Shown here: positions 27,145-35,017 of the stretch, in pieces
Numbering within the stretch: position 1 is the first letter of the stretch
Layout: every line of letters begins with the position of its first letter
NCBI GenBank assembly: GCA_014800815.1
Contig: JAAVFI010000053.1
Location: 1-35,017, forward strand
Direction: 5' to 3'
From: Bacteroidales bacterium
GTDB lineage: Bacteria; Bacteroidota; Bacteroidia; Bacteroidales; Muribaculaceae
DNA: 35,017 nt
Position numbers and translations under genes: made by a program
Notes under the pieces: model-generated
Databases searched by the model: none
Told to the model about the DNA's origin: nothing
Seen by the model: the letters and a program-made list of their open reading frames with translations, nothing else

Positions 27145-29304
27145 ATGAGATTCGCTGCTATATTTCTTCTATTGATACCTTTGCGAATACTCGCGCAGGA
27201 AGAAGCGATCTATCTCAATGTAGATGCTCCTATTGAACTGCGGGTGGAGGATGCACTGTCGCGAATGACTTTGGAAGAGAAAGTCGATATGTGCCACGGA
27301 CATAGCAAATTCACATCTGCAGGTGTTCCTCGGCTCGGTATTCCACAGATTTGGTGGAGCGACGGCCCGCATGGAGTCCGGGCGGAATTCCTCGCTGATA
27401 AGTATGTGTATGACGACCGGCTCGATGACTTTATCACCGCTTTCCCTGCTCTCACTGCCCTTGCCGCCACATGGAATCCTGAACTTGCGTACGAGTACGG
27501 TCAGGCTCTGGGAGACGAAGCTCTCTATAGAGGCAAAACCGTGATGCTTGGTCCGGGACTAAACATTTGTCGCACGCCGTTGAACGGTCGTAATTTTGAG
27601 TACATGGGTGAGGACCCTATGCTCTGCGCCGAAATGGCTATTCCTTACATACAAGGTCTGCAGAGCAAAGGTGTGGCTGCGTGCGTCAAACATTTCGCAC
27701 TCAACAACCAGGAAAATTGGCGTCTTGACATTGATGTCCAATGCTCCGACCGGGCGCTTCATGAAATCTACCTTCCGGCCTTCAAAAGAGCTGTCGCCGA
27801 AGGTGGCGCATGGGCTCTGATGGGTGGTTACAACCGTGTCAGAGGCGAGCATGCAAGCCACAACAAGCTTCTTCTTTGTGATATTCTTCGCCGCCAATGG
27901 AACTATGACGGCGTGGTTGTATCTGACTGGGGTGGTGCCCACGATACCTTTCAGGCCGCCAATAATGGATTGGATGTGGAAATGGGTACTTCGTCGCCGT
28001 ACAATAAGAATATTCTGGCAGATCCATATCTGGAGGCGATGCGTTCCGGGCTTATTGATTCAACCACTGTAAACGAAAAGGTACGCAACATTTTACGTCT
28101 GATTTTCCGCACGTCTATGAGCGGCAAGCGAGGTTTCGGAGCCATTTGCACACCTGCCCACTACGAACTCTGCAGACAAATAGGTGAAGAGTCAATTGTT
28201 TTGCTGAAAAACAATGGTATTCTGCCGTTGGAACCGAATCAAAAACGCCGTATACTGGTCGTTGGCGAGAATGCAACTCTTCCTCTCAACCTTGCGGGCG
28301 GTTCTTCCGAGCTGAAAGTCAAGGATATGTATTCACCGCTTGATGCAATCAGAAATATCTATGGCGAAGAAGTAGTGTATACTCCGGGATATAAATCAGG
28401 CCCGTACACCTACAATGTTGAGAATCCTGTTCCTCAGGAAGTCACTGAATCTCTTCACAGAGAAGCCGTAGCAATGGCACGGCAGGCTGATGTGGTAATC
28501 TATATCGGCGGATTAAACAAAAACTCCTATCAGGATTGCGAAAACCGCGACCGCTACACTTATAATCTCATTTTCGGCCAGGACTCTCTCATTAATGCTC
28601 TCGCCGATGTGAATCCCAATATTATTGTAGCTAATATCTCGGGGGCTCCTTTTGCAATGCCTTGGATAGACAAGGTACCGGCTGTAATTCAGAGTTGGTA
28701 TCTTGGCACTATGATCGGCCCGGCAATGGCCGACGTAATTTCGGGGCGAGCCAATCCCTCCGGCAAACTACCATTTTCATTCCCTAAGCGAATTGAAGAT
28801 TGCGGAGCACATGCCTTGGGACAGCTGTCATATCCCGGTGTCGAGGATGCAGATGGCCGACACCATCAGGAATATCTTGATGACATAATGGTAGGCTATA
28901 GATGGTATGATACCAAAAAGATTCCGGCCTTGTTTCCATTTGGATATGGTCTGAGTTATACAACTTTCAAATGCGGCAAACCCACTCTTGAAAAGCATGG
29001 ACAGAACTGGACCGTTGATGTGCCTGTGACAAATACAGGTAAAACCGACGGTAAAGAAACTCTGCAGTTGTATGTCTGTGATGTCAAATCAAGACTACCG
29101 CGGCCGGCCAAAGAACTCAAAGCCTTCTCAAAAGTGTACCTTAAACCCGGCGAGACGAAAAATGTAATACTCACTCTCAGCCCTGACGACCTCAAGTACT
29201 ATGATCCGGAAGTGAGCGATTGGGTGCTCGAGCCCGGAAAATTCCAGCTGCTTATCGGTACGTCCTCCACAAATATCTCCCATAAAATTAATATCGAAAT
29301 CTGA
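27145..29304 (+). CDS. GH3 family beta-glycosidase (beta-glucosidase/xylosidase type)
   Basis: 719 aa with a signal peptide ending ILA-Q (1-17). IWWSDGPHGVRAEF (69-82), GPGLNICRTPLNGRNFEYMGEDP (about 136-158), VKHFALNNQE (181-190) and the nucleophile Asp261 in GVVVSDWGG. The second domain carries a probable acid/base Glu in CENRDR. The C-terminal fibronectin-III-like domain follows FPFGYGLSYTTF. It is a broad beta-glucosidase/xylosidase-type GH3, different from the BglX-like enzyme at 19667. It starts 6 nt after the GH2 gene and ends 20 nt before the mutarotase. It probably removes terminal beta-linked glucose (or xylose) in the periplasm. Confidence 0.92.
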   Translation: MRFAAIFLLLIPLRILAQEEAIYLNVDAPIELRVEDALSRMTLEEKVDMCHGHSKFTSAGVPRLGIPQIWWSDGPHGVRAEFLADKYVYDDRLDDFITAFPALTALAATWNPELAYEYGQALGDEALYRGKTVMLGPGLNICRTPLNGRNFEYMGEDPMLCAEMAIPYIQGLQSKGVAACVKHFALNNQENWRLDIDVQCSDRALHEIYLPAFKRAVAEGGAWALMGGYNRVRGEHASHNKLLLCDILRRQWNYDGVVVSDWGGAHDTFQAANNGLDVEMGTSSPYNKNILADPYLEAMRSGLIDSTTVNEKVRNILRLIFRTSMSGKRGFGAICTPAHYELCRQIGEESIVLLKNNGILPLEPNQKRRILVVGENATLPLNLAGGSSELKVKDMYSPLDAIRNIYGEEVVYTPGYKSGPYTYNVENPVPQEVTESLHREAVAMARQADVVIYIGGLNKNSYQDCENRDRYTYNLIFGQDSLINALADVNPNIIVANISGAPFAMPWIDKVPAVIQSWYLGTMIGPAMADVISGRANPSGKLPFSFPKRIEDCGAHALGQLSYPGVEDADGRHHQEYLDDIMVGYRWYDTKKIPALFPFGYGLSYTTFKCGKPTLEKHGQNWTVDVPVTNTGKTDGKETLQLYVCDVKSRLPRPAKELKAFSKVYLKPGETKNVILTLSPDDLKYYDPEVSDWVLEPGKFQLLIGTSSTNISHKINIEI

Positions 29305-29324
29305 TAGTGACTATCTTACTCAGC

Positions 29325-30461
29325 ATGAAAAAAGTATTGAACGCTATAGCCATCGCATTACTTCTTGCAGGATGCCGCCCTGCCGAACCGGCATTAACCG
29401 AGTCCGGCCTCAGTTTCGACGATTTCATCGCCGAGGTCGATGGCAAATCAACAGCCCTCTACAAACTCAATAATGCCAACGGACTCGAGGCATGCATCAC
29501 CAACTATGGAGGGCGCTTAGTCTCGCTCATGGTACCTGATCGCGACGGTCATCTTCGCGATATAGTGCTTGGACACCAAACCATTGCAGATTATATTAAT
29601 AATATCGACGGCAATTTCGGTGCGATTATCGGGCGCTACGGCAACCGCATAAATCAAGGTCGTTTCGCCATAGACAGCGTAGACTATCAGTTGCCTCGGA
29701 ATAACTTCGGGCACTGCCTTCATGGAGGCCCCATAGGTTTCCACCACTCCGTATGGGATGCGGTTCAGCCTGACGACTCAACCCTTGTGCTAAGACTCTC
29801 TTCTCCCGATGGTGAAGCCGGGTTCCCCGGAAATGTAGATGTTGAGGTCACATACACCCTGACTGCGGATAACGCACTCAACATCTCATACCGAGCCACC
29901 ACTGATAAACCGACCATTCTCAACCTCACAAACCATTCATACTTCAATTTGAGCGGCGACCCGACTAAGGATATTTCAAAGGAGATAATATGGTTCGATG
30001 CACCGGCTTTCACACCCATCGATTCAACCTTTATGACTACCGGCGAAATACTGTCTGTAGCAGCGACGCCGTTCGACTTCACTCAACCCAAAGCTATCGG
30101 TCAGGACATCAATGTAGATGACGAGCAACTCAAAAACGGGCGTGGATACGACCACAATATGGTGCTGAGAGAAGGTCGCGACACTTCCGCACCGGCAGCA
30201 GTACTTGAGGATGAAGAGTCGGGCATAAGAATGGAGGTATTCACCGCCGAGCCCGGGATTCAATTCTATACCGGTAATTTCTTGGATGGCTCAGTTGCTG
30301 GCAAGCGTGGCATCGCTTACCCTCATCGTGCAGCGATATGCCTCGAATCACAACATTTTCCAGACAGCCCCAATAAGCCTGACTGGCCTTCGGTAACGGT
30401 GCGTCCCGGAGAACAATACACAAGTCATTGCAGCTACCGCTTCTCTTGCCTTGAGAACTAA
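29325..30461 (+). CDS. Aldose 1-epimerase (galactose mutarotase), lipoprotein
   Basis: 378 aa from the ATG at 29325 (an upstream in-frame ATG at 29307 adds six residues before the signal). Lipobox LLAGC with Cys17. Mutarotase motifs: GRYGNRI (103-109), CLHGG (131-135), LTNHSYFNL with the likely acid His204, YDHN (275-278), and CLESQHFPDSPNKP with the likely base Glu341. It interconverts alpha and beta anomers of galactose or glucose. As an envelope lipoprotein it would act on sugars freed by the GH97, GH2 and GH3 enzymes; GH97 inverters release the beta anomer. It is the last gene of the plus-strand PUL run, before a stem-loop at 30480-30514. Confidence 0.93.
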   Translation: MKKVLNAIAIALLLAGCRPAEPALTESGLSFDDFIAEVDGKSTALYKLNNANGLEACITNYGGRLVSLMVPDRDGHLRDIVLGHQTIADYINNIDGNFGAIIGRYGNRINQGRFAIDSVDYQLPRNNFGHCLHGGPIGFHHSVWDAVQPDDSTLVLRLSSPDGEAGFPGNVDVEVTYTLTADNALNISYRATTDKPTILNLTNHSYFNLSGDPTKDISKEIIWFDAPAFTPIDSTFMTTGEILSVAATPFDFTQPKAIGQDINVDDEQLKNGRGYDHNMVLREGRDTSAPAAVLEDEESGIRMEVFTAEPGIQFYTGNFLDGSVAGKRGIAYPHRAAICLESQHFPDSPNKPDWPSVTVRPGEQYTSHCSYRFSCLEN

Positions 30462-30479
30462 ATAACAGCCAAGTAAACA

Positions 30480-30514
30480 GTTAGCCGTGCCGGCGATGTG
30501 CCGACACGGCTAAC
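30480..30514 (+). terminator. Probable bidirectional terminator between the PUL and mdh
   Basis: GTTAGCCGTGCCGGC (30480-30494) and GCCGACACGGCTAAC (30500-30514) form a 15-bp stem with one mismatch and a 5-nt loop. It lies between the convergent epimerase and malate dehydrogenase genes, as expected for a shared terminator. The U-run is poor on both strands, so termination efficiency is uncertain. Confidence 0.7.
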
Positions 30515-30541
30515 TATATATAGAATATCTATGTTCTTAGC

Positions 30542-31540
30542 TCAGAGGTTCGGGTTGATCTTGCTCCATTCAGAGATAGGAGGCATGATGCCGAGCTCAA
30601 TCACTTCGTCGCGGAGAGCGCAGAGGTGCTTATAGCTCTGATCGAGTTCCTTCTCCTCTTCGGGAGTACCGTGCATGGGTTGTACGGTCACGCCGTTCTT
30701 GTCCACGGTTGTCTCCATAGCCATCATGATGTGGCTGAAGCGGTCGTTGTTTACGTATGTACCTACCGGCCAGCGGAATTTAGGACCACCCATCGCTGCC
30801 TCGATCATCTCAATGGAGAGATATGCGGGGCTCTGGAATGAGCTGCGGCCGCGAAGGTCGATGATGCGCTTGCCGCCCTGCACTACGCGCTGCTTGAGTT
30901 CTTCCCAAGCTTCGTTAGGGAATGTTTCGGTGCCAATCAAGTCGAGCAGAGGGGTGCCGTCGACGGTTGCAGTTGATGCGAATACGGCCATCTGCTCGCC
31001 GTGGCCGCCGTATGTGCGGCAATTTACGATTTTATCGGGTGCGACGTCGAACTGTTTAGAAAGTTCGTTGCGCAGACGTGTGCTGTCGAGAGCGGCGAGT
31101 GTCGACACCTGACCGGGTTTGAGGCCGCTGTATAGCAGCGTGATAAGGCCTGTGATATCGGCAGGGTTGAAAATAACGACAATGTGCTTTACATCAGGGC
31201 AATACTTCTTTACGTCCTTACCGAAATCTTCGGCAATCTGTGCGTTGCCCTTCAGAAGGTCTTCGCGGGTCATTCCGGCTTTGCGGGCTGCACCTCCCGA
31301 GTTGACGATGTACTTCGCGTCTTTGAGGGCTTCGGCGATATCGGTGGTGAAGGTAAGGTTGAGGCCTTCAAACCCTGACTGCTTCAGTTCTTCGGCTACG
31401 CCTTCGAGGCCGGGACCATATGGGTCGTAGAGGCAGATATTAGGCGTCAGGCCTTTCATAATGGCTGTCTGGGCCATATTGCTACCGATCATTCCGGCGG
31501 CTCCGATAATGACAAGCTTGTCATTCGTTAGGTAATTCAT
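30542..31540 (-). CDS. mdh: Malate dehydrogenase
   Basis: 332 aa, LDH/MDH superfamily. NAD-binding GAAGMIGS (13-20), substrate-binding Arg86 and Arg92 in ARKAGMTREDLL, NPAD (125-128), Arg155 in DSTRLRNEL, and catalytic His180 in TYGGHGEQ. It interconverts malate and oxaloacetate in the cytoplasm, part of the reductive branch to fumarate and succinate in anaerobic Bacteroidales. The Arg in the ARKAG loop favours malate over lactate. It is a monocistronic-looking minus-strand gene, separated by 177 nt from the divergent manC. I saw no clear TTTG/TAnnTTTG promoter for it. Confidence 0.93.
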   Translation of the reverse strand: MNYLTNDKLVIIGAAGMIGSNMAQTAIMKGLTPNICLYDPYGPGLEGVAEELKQSGFEGLNLTFTTDIAEALKDAKYIVNSGGAARKAGMTREDLLKGNAQIAEDFGKDVKKYCPDVKHIVVIFNPADITGLITLLYSGLKPGQVSTLAALDSTRLRNELSKQFDVAPDKIVNCRTYGGHGEQMAVFASTATVDGTPLLDLIGTETFPNEAWEELKQRVVQGGKRIIDLRGRSSFQSPAYLSIEMIEAAMGGPKFRWPVGTYVNNDRFSHIMMAMETTVDKNGVTVQPMHGTPEEEKELDQSYKHLCALRDEVIELGIMPPISEWSKINPNL

Positions 31541-31570
31541 AATATCGAATTTTTAGTGTTTTATGTTCCG

Positions 31571-31584
31571 TGAGCCGAGGCTCA
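31571..31584. promoter_or_regulatory. Perfect dyad in the mdh/manC divergent region
   Basis: TGAGCC-GA-GGCTCA is a perfect inverted repeat with 6-bp arms, 31 nt upstream of the mdh start on that strand. It could be an operator for a dimeric regulator or a hairpin in the mdh leader. A chance dyad is possible. Confidence 0.3.
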
Positions 31585-31649
31585 AGAGTTCAACAAATCA
31601 TCGGTATGCAAGGTTCATTTTCCCGAATTTTGCGGAATACTTCGTATTT

Positions 31650-31681
31650 TTTGGTGGGGAGGAAAAAAATAGTTAACTTAG
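31650..31681 (+). promoter_or_regulatory. Promoter of the manC-argS operon
   Basis: TTTG (31650-31653), 20 nt, then TAACTTAG (31674-31681). This matches the Bacteroidota -33/-7 pattern with one mismatch in the -7 element. The start site would be near 31688, about 30 nt before the manC ATG. Confidence 0.65.
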
Positions 31682-31717
31682 CAAACTGATATTGACGAAA
31701 AACATACCACCTAAGAT

Positions 31718-32809
31718 ATGGAACAGAAAGCACACCGCTATTGCGTGATAATGTGCGGCGGAATAGGAAGCCGATTCTGGCCTTTCAGCCGTGCACGCCT
31801 GCCGAAGCAGTTTATCGACTTCCTCGGTACCGGTCGCACGCTCCTGCAGATGACATTCGACAGGGTACGCGATATTATACCCGTTGAAAATATAATAATT
31901 ATCACCAACGAGCGCTATACCGAGCTCGTAGCAGAGCAGTTGCCCGATATCGACGCAAGCCAGATTCTTGCAGAGCCGGCACGCCGCAACACTGCACCCT
32001 GCATCGCTTGGGCTACTGCACACATTGCCGCCCGCGACCCTGAAGCGTCGATGATGGTCTGCCCCTCGGACCACATGATTACCCGCGAGAAAGAATTCGA
32101 GCGCAACGTCCTCAAAGGGTTTGAATTCGTCGAGACTCACGACGCCCTCCTTACTCTCGGCATCTCCCCTACCCGCCCGGAGACCGGCTACGGCTACATT
32201 CAGGTAGGCGAACCCGTTGCTGAAAACATCAACAAAGTAAAGACCTTCACCGAGAAGCCGAATCTCGAGCTGGCTCAGATATTCCTCAATTCGGGAGAAT
32301 TCTTCTGGAACTCAGGCATGTTCCTTTGGAGCGCCCGCTCTATCCGGGAGGCTCTCAAGGAATATGTTCCCGACATCGCAGGAGTCTTCTTCGGCTGCGA
32401 AGCCTCGACATTCCTCGACCCCGAATCAGAGCGCAAGTTCATTGCCGAAGCTTTTCCCGGCTGCATGAGTATCTCTATCGACTACTCTGTAATGGAAAAA
32501 GCCCAGAATGTATATGTCGAGACCGTAGACATAGGCTGGAACGACCTCGGCACCTGGGGTGCACTCTACGACCTCTCTCCCAAGAACAGCGAGCGCAATG
32601 TGACTCAGAACTGCAATGTGCTCTCCTACAACTGCGCGGGAACAATCTTTGCCGTACGCGGCGACAAGCTCATAGTGGCCGACGGTCTCAACGATTACAT
32701 CGTGGCCGATGCCGACGGTGTACTACTTATATGCCCCAAGGCTCGCGAACAGAAAATCAAACAGATGCTAACAGATGCCACCGTAAAATTCGGTGACAAA
32801 TACGAATAA
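31718..32809 (+). CDS. manC: Mannose-1-phosphate guanylyltransferase
   Basis: 363 aa, single-domain nucleotidyltransferase without the fused isomerase half found in long ManC/AlgA proteins. The activation loop CGGIGSRFWPFSRARLPKQF (13-32) is diagnostic. AEPARRNTAPCIAWA, CPSDHMI (metal-binding Asp), GYGYIQVG, FTEKP and FFWNSGMFLW follow in the usual order. It makes GDP-mannose from GTP and mannose-1-phosphate in the cytoplasm for glycan and fucose synthesis. It has its own promoter and is followed after 7 nt by argS. It is unrelated to the degradative PUL. Confidence 0.93.
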   Translation: MEQKAHRYCVIMCGGIGSRFWPFSRARLPKQFIDFLGTGRTLLQMTFDRVRDIIPVENIIIITNERYTELVAEQLPDIDASQILAEPARRNTAPCIAWATAHIAARDPEASMMVCPSDHMITREKEFERNVLKGFEFVETHDALLTLGISPTRPETGYGYIQVGEPVAENINKVKTFTEKPNLELAQIFLNSGEFFWNSGMFLWSARSIREALKEYVPDIAGVFFGCEASTFLDPESERKFIAEAFPGCMSISIDYSVMEKAQNVYVETVDIGWNDLGTWGALYDLSPKNSERNVTQNCNVLSYNCAGTIFAVRGDKLIVADGLNDYIVADADGVLLICPKAREQKIKQMLTDATVKFGDKYE

Positions 32810-32816
32810 TCCAAGA

Positions 32817-34604
32817 ATGTCAATTGATAAGGTAATCTCTGCGGCTGTCGCCAAGGCCGTCAAAGAACTTTACGGCATCGAAATCGATGCCTCGGCAATC
32901 GTCCCTCAAGCAACCCGCAAAGAGGTTGAGGGCAATCTTACCATTATTGTATTCCCCTTTGCCAAGACTGCGCACAAGGCTCCCGAGGCAGTAGGTAATG
33001 AAATAGGACAGTGGCTCGTAGACAACGAACCCGCAGTGTCGGCTTTCAACACTATCAAAGGCTTCCTGAACCTTACTATCACCCCCACCTACTGGAACAA
33101 TGTGCTCAAGGCTATCGAAGACGACGCCAACTACGGCATAACCGCTCCCGGTGCCGACAGCCCCCTCGTGATGGTGGAATACTCATCGCCCAATACCAAT
33201 AAGCCCCTCCATCTCGGTCACCTCCGCAACATCCTGCTCGGAAGCAGCCTCTCCAATATTCTCGCAGCTTGCGGCAACAAGGTTGTAAAGACCAACATCG
33301 TGAACGACCGCGGTATCCACATCTGCAAATCAATGCTCGCCTGGCAGAAATTCTTCGACGGCGCAACTCCCGAAAGCTGCGGCAAGAAGGGCGACCACCT
33401 CGTAGGCGACTGCTATGTGGCATTCGACCGCCATTACAAGGAAGAGGTGAAAGAACTCATGGACAAGGGTATGAGCGAAGACGAAGCCAAAGCTTCCGCA
33501 CCCCTCATGCTCGAGGCCCGCGAGATGCTCCGCCGCTGGGAAGAAGGCGACCCCGAAGTTCGCGCTCTCTGGGAGAAGATGAACAACTGGGTGTACGACG
33601 GTTTCGACGTAAGCTACCGCCGCATGGGCGTAGGTTTCGACAAAATCTACTACGAATCCAAGACTTACCTCGACGGTAAAGCCAAAGTGCTCGAAGGTCT
33701 CGAAAAAGGTCTTCTCATCAAGAAAGAAGACGGCTCGGTATGGGCCGACCTTTCGGATGCCGGACTCGACCAGAAACTCCTCCTCCGCTCCGACGGTACA
33801 TCGGTGTACATGACTCAGGATATCGGCACCGCAAAGCAGCGCTTCGACGACTATCCTATCGACCGAATGATATATGTGGTGGGCAACGAGCAGAACTACC
33901 ACTTTCAGGTGCTCTCAATCCTCCTCGACCGCCTCGGATTCAAATGGGGCAAGGACCTCGTACACTTCAGCTACGGTATGGTCGAACTCCCTGAAGGCAA
34001 GATGAAGAGCCGCGAAGGCACCGTAGTGGATGCCGACGACCTTATGGAAGACATGGTGAGCACAGCCCGCGAAGTATCTGAATCACTCGGCAAACTCGAC
34101 GGCATGACCGATGAAGAGAAAGCAGAAATCGCCGAAACAGTAGGTCTCGGAGCTCTCAAATACTTCCTCCTCAAAGTTGATCCCCGCAAGAACATGACGT
34201 TCAATCCTCGCGAAAGTATCGACTTCAACGGCAATACCGGCCCCTTCATTCAGTACACTTACGCCCGCATCCGTTCAGTACTCCGCCGTGCAGCGGAAGC
34301 CGGACTCGACAAGGCCGACTACAGCACCGTAGAACCCAACGAAAAAGAAATCGCCCTCATCCAAACTCTCGGCGATTTCCCCGCTACCGTAGCTGAGGCC
34401 GGACTCTCTTACTCCCCTGCCCTGATTGCGAACTACACTTACGATCTGGTAAAGCAATACAACCAGTTCTACCACGATTACTCGATACTGCGCGAAGAAG
34501 ACGCATCTGTGCGTTCGCTCCGCCTCGCAATATCAGACGCAACAGCGCGCACAATAAAGACCGCTATGGGCCTTCTGGGTATCAACGTTCCCGAAAGAAT
34601 GTAA
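32817..34604 (+). CDS. argS: Arginyl-tRNA synthetase
   Basis: 595 aa from the ATG at 32817; a GTG at 32793 is in frame but lies inside manC. Class I synthetase: N-terminal additional domain (about 1-85), HIGH motif HLGH (132-135) in SSPNTNKPLHLGHLRN, KMSKS-like GKMKSREG (394-401), and the C-terminal anticodon-binding DALR domain (about 475-595). It charges tRNA-Arg in the cytoplasm and is essential. It is co-transcribed with manC (7-nt gap) and ends at a strong terminator. Confidence 0.96.
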   Translation: MSIDKVISAAVAKAVKELYGIEIDASAIVPQATRKEVEGNLTIIVFPFAKTAHKAPEAVGNEIGQWLVDNEPAVSAFNTIKGFLNLTITPTYWNNVLKAIEDDANYGITAPGADSPLVMVEYSSPNTNKPLHLGHLRNILLGSSLSNILAACGNKVVKTNIVNDRGIHICKSMLAWQKFFDGATPESCGKKGDHLVGDCYVAFDRHYKEEVKELMDKGMSEDEAKASAPLMLEAREMLRRWEEGDPEVRALWEKMNNWVYDGFDVSYRRMGVGFDKIYYESKTYLDGKAKVLEGLEKGLLIKKEDGSVWADLSDAGLDQKLLLRSDGTSVYMTQDIGTAKQRFDDYPIDRMIYVVGNEQNYHFQVLSILLDRLGFKWGKDLVHFSYGMVELPEGKMKSREGTVVDADDLMEDMVSTAREVSESLGKLDGMTDEEKAEIAETVGLGALKYFLLKVDPRKNMTFNPRESIDFNGNTGPFIQYTYARIRSVLRRAAEAGLDKADYSTVEPNEKEIALIQTLGDFPATVAEAGLSYSPALIANYTYDLVKQYNQFYHDYSILREEDASVRSLRLAISDATARTIKTAMGLLGINVPERM

Positions 34605-34629
34605 TACGTCGTACGGGCTAAAGATAATG

Positions 34630-34665
34630 AGAGGCTGTGTTTTGCTGCACAGCCTCTTTTTCTTT
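34630..34665 (+). terminator. Rho-independent terminator after argS
   Basis: AGAGGCTGTG (34630-34639), loop TTTTGCTG, CACAGCCTCT (34648-34657), then TTTTTCTTT. A perfect 10-bp stem with a good U-run, 25 nt after the argS stop. Confidence 0.92.
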
Positions 34666-34759
34666 ATCTATATAGTTTTCTATGACTACATCGCGTGAAA
34701 AGAGAGCTGTCAGGTAGATGTCCGTGACATGGCTGATGCTACGGTTTTATATCAACATG

Positions 34760-35017
34760 TCAATTTCCTCTTCGCTGCGGGGCGTGAGTCGTGAGGCTCA
34801 TCGGGTGCGGGGCAGCTGCCGCTAAGGTGTAGAAGTCCAAGCCCTCCATAGTGGGGCCCGAACCTATGCCCTCGGACGGCGGCTTCTGAGGCGAAGATAC
34901 GGGGATGAGGAAATAGGCGGTCATAGGAGCGGCCTTCGCAGGCAGATCCTCCATGGCCTTTCGACGGTATGCACGGTATGCGCTGATAGAGATGTCACGC
35001 TCTACGCAGGGCGGGAA
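34760..35017 (-). CDS. Unrecognised partial gene entering from the right edge
   Basis: On the minus strand one frame is open from the window edge (35015-35017) to a TGA at 34762-34760, about 85 codons; the other two minus frames stop quickly. The visible part is basic near the edge (ISAYRAYRRKAMEDL) and rich in Pro, Ser and Ala toward the end. An internal ATG at 34954 could be a start, but the frame continues beyond it. I recognise no family. It converges on argS across the terminator. It could be the C-terminus of a real gene or a chance opening in GC-rich DNA. Confidence 0.38.
   Translation of the reverse strand, partial: FPPCVERDISISAYRAYRRKAMEDLPAKAAPMTAYFLIPVSSPQKPPSEGIGSGPTMEGLDFYTLAAAAPHPMSLTTHAPQRRGN

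Overview
The window looks like chromosomal DNA of a Bacteroidales bacterium, probably Muribaculaceae- or Bacteroides-like (family level is inference). Support: a SusC/SusD pair, an ECF sigma/FecR pair, many lipoproteins ending in short Cys lipoboxes, promoters of the TTTG-N19-21-TAnnTTTG type, fimbrillin-like proteins, and few recognisable Shine-Dalgarno sequences.

Layout. 1-382 is mostly non-coding: a possible gene tail at the left edge, a good Bacteroidales promoter at 118-148, and short repeated motifs. 383-1327 is a DUF1848 protein with a C-terminal CX3CX2C cysteine motif. 1331-30461 is one polysaccharide utilization locus (PUL) of 17 genes. Its left arm, on the minus strand, is an operon of ECF sigma factor, FecR anti-sigma and a GH2 beta-galactosidase-type enzyme. 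Its right arm, on the plus strand, is a tightly packed run of 14 genes: susC (with an N-terminal STN signalling domain), susD, three surface-type lipoproteins, two phosphodiester glycosidases (NAGPA family), a GH97 alpha-glucosidase, a BglX-like GH3, an alkaline phosphatase, a sialate-O-acetylesterase-like SGNH esterase, a second GH2, a second GH3, and a lipoprotein aldose 1-epimerase. A stem-loop at 30480-30514 separates it from housekeeping genes: malate dehydrogenase (minus), then mannose-1-phosphate guanylyltransferase and arginyl-tRNA synthetase (plus, with a good promoter and a classic terminator). A partial unrecognised frame enters from the right edge.

How the genes may work together. 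SusC/SusD and the neighbouring lipoproteins should bind and import a glycan. The STN domain of SusC should signal through FecR to the sigma factor. Two NAGPA-family phosphodiester glycosidases and an alkaline phosphatase sit among alpha-glucosidase, beta-glucosidase, beta-galactosidase and acetylesterase genes, so the most economical reading is a PUL for a phosphodiester-containing, O-acetylated heteroglycan such as a bacterial capsule, exopolysaccharide or teichoic-acid-like polymer. That substrate is inference. No classical endo-acting polysaccharidase and no mannan enzymes (GH76, GH92) are visible.

The most unusual item is the lipoprotein at 10933-12759. Its N-terminal half is a NAGPA-like domain that has lost the DGGGSTTM signature. 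Its C-terminal half is about 84% identical over 230 residues (hand count) to that of a second lipoprotein at 13700-15562, whose N-terminal half is fimbrillin-like instead. The two therefore form a pair of surface proteins with interchangeable heads on a shared probable beta-helix module.
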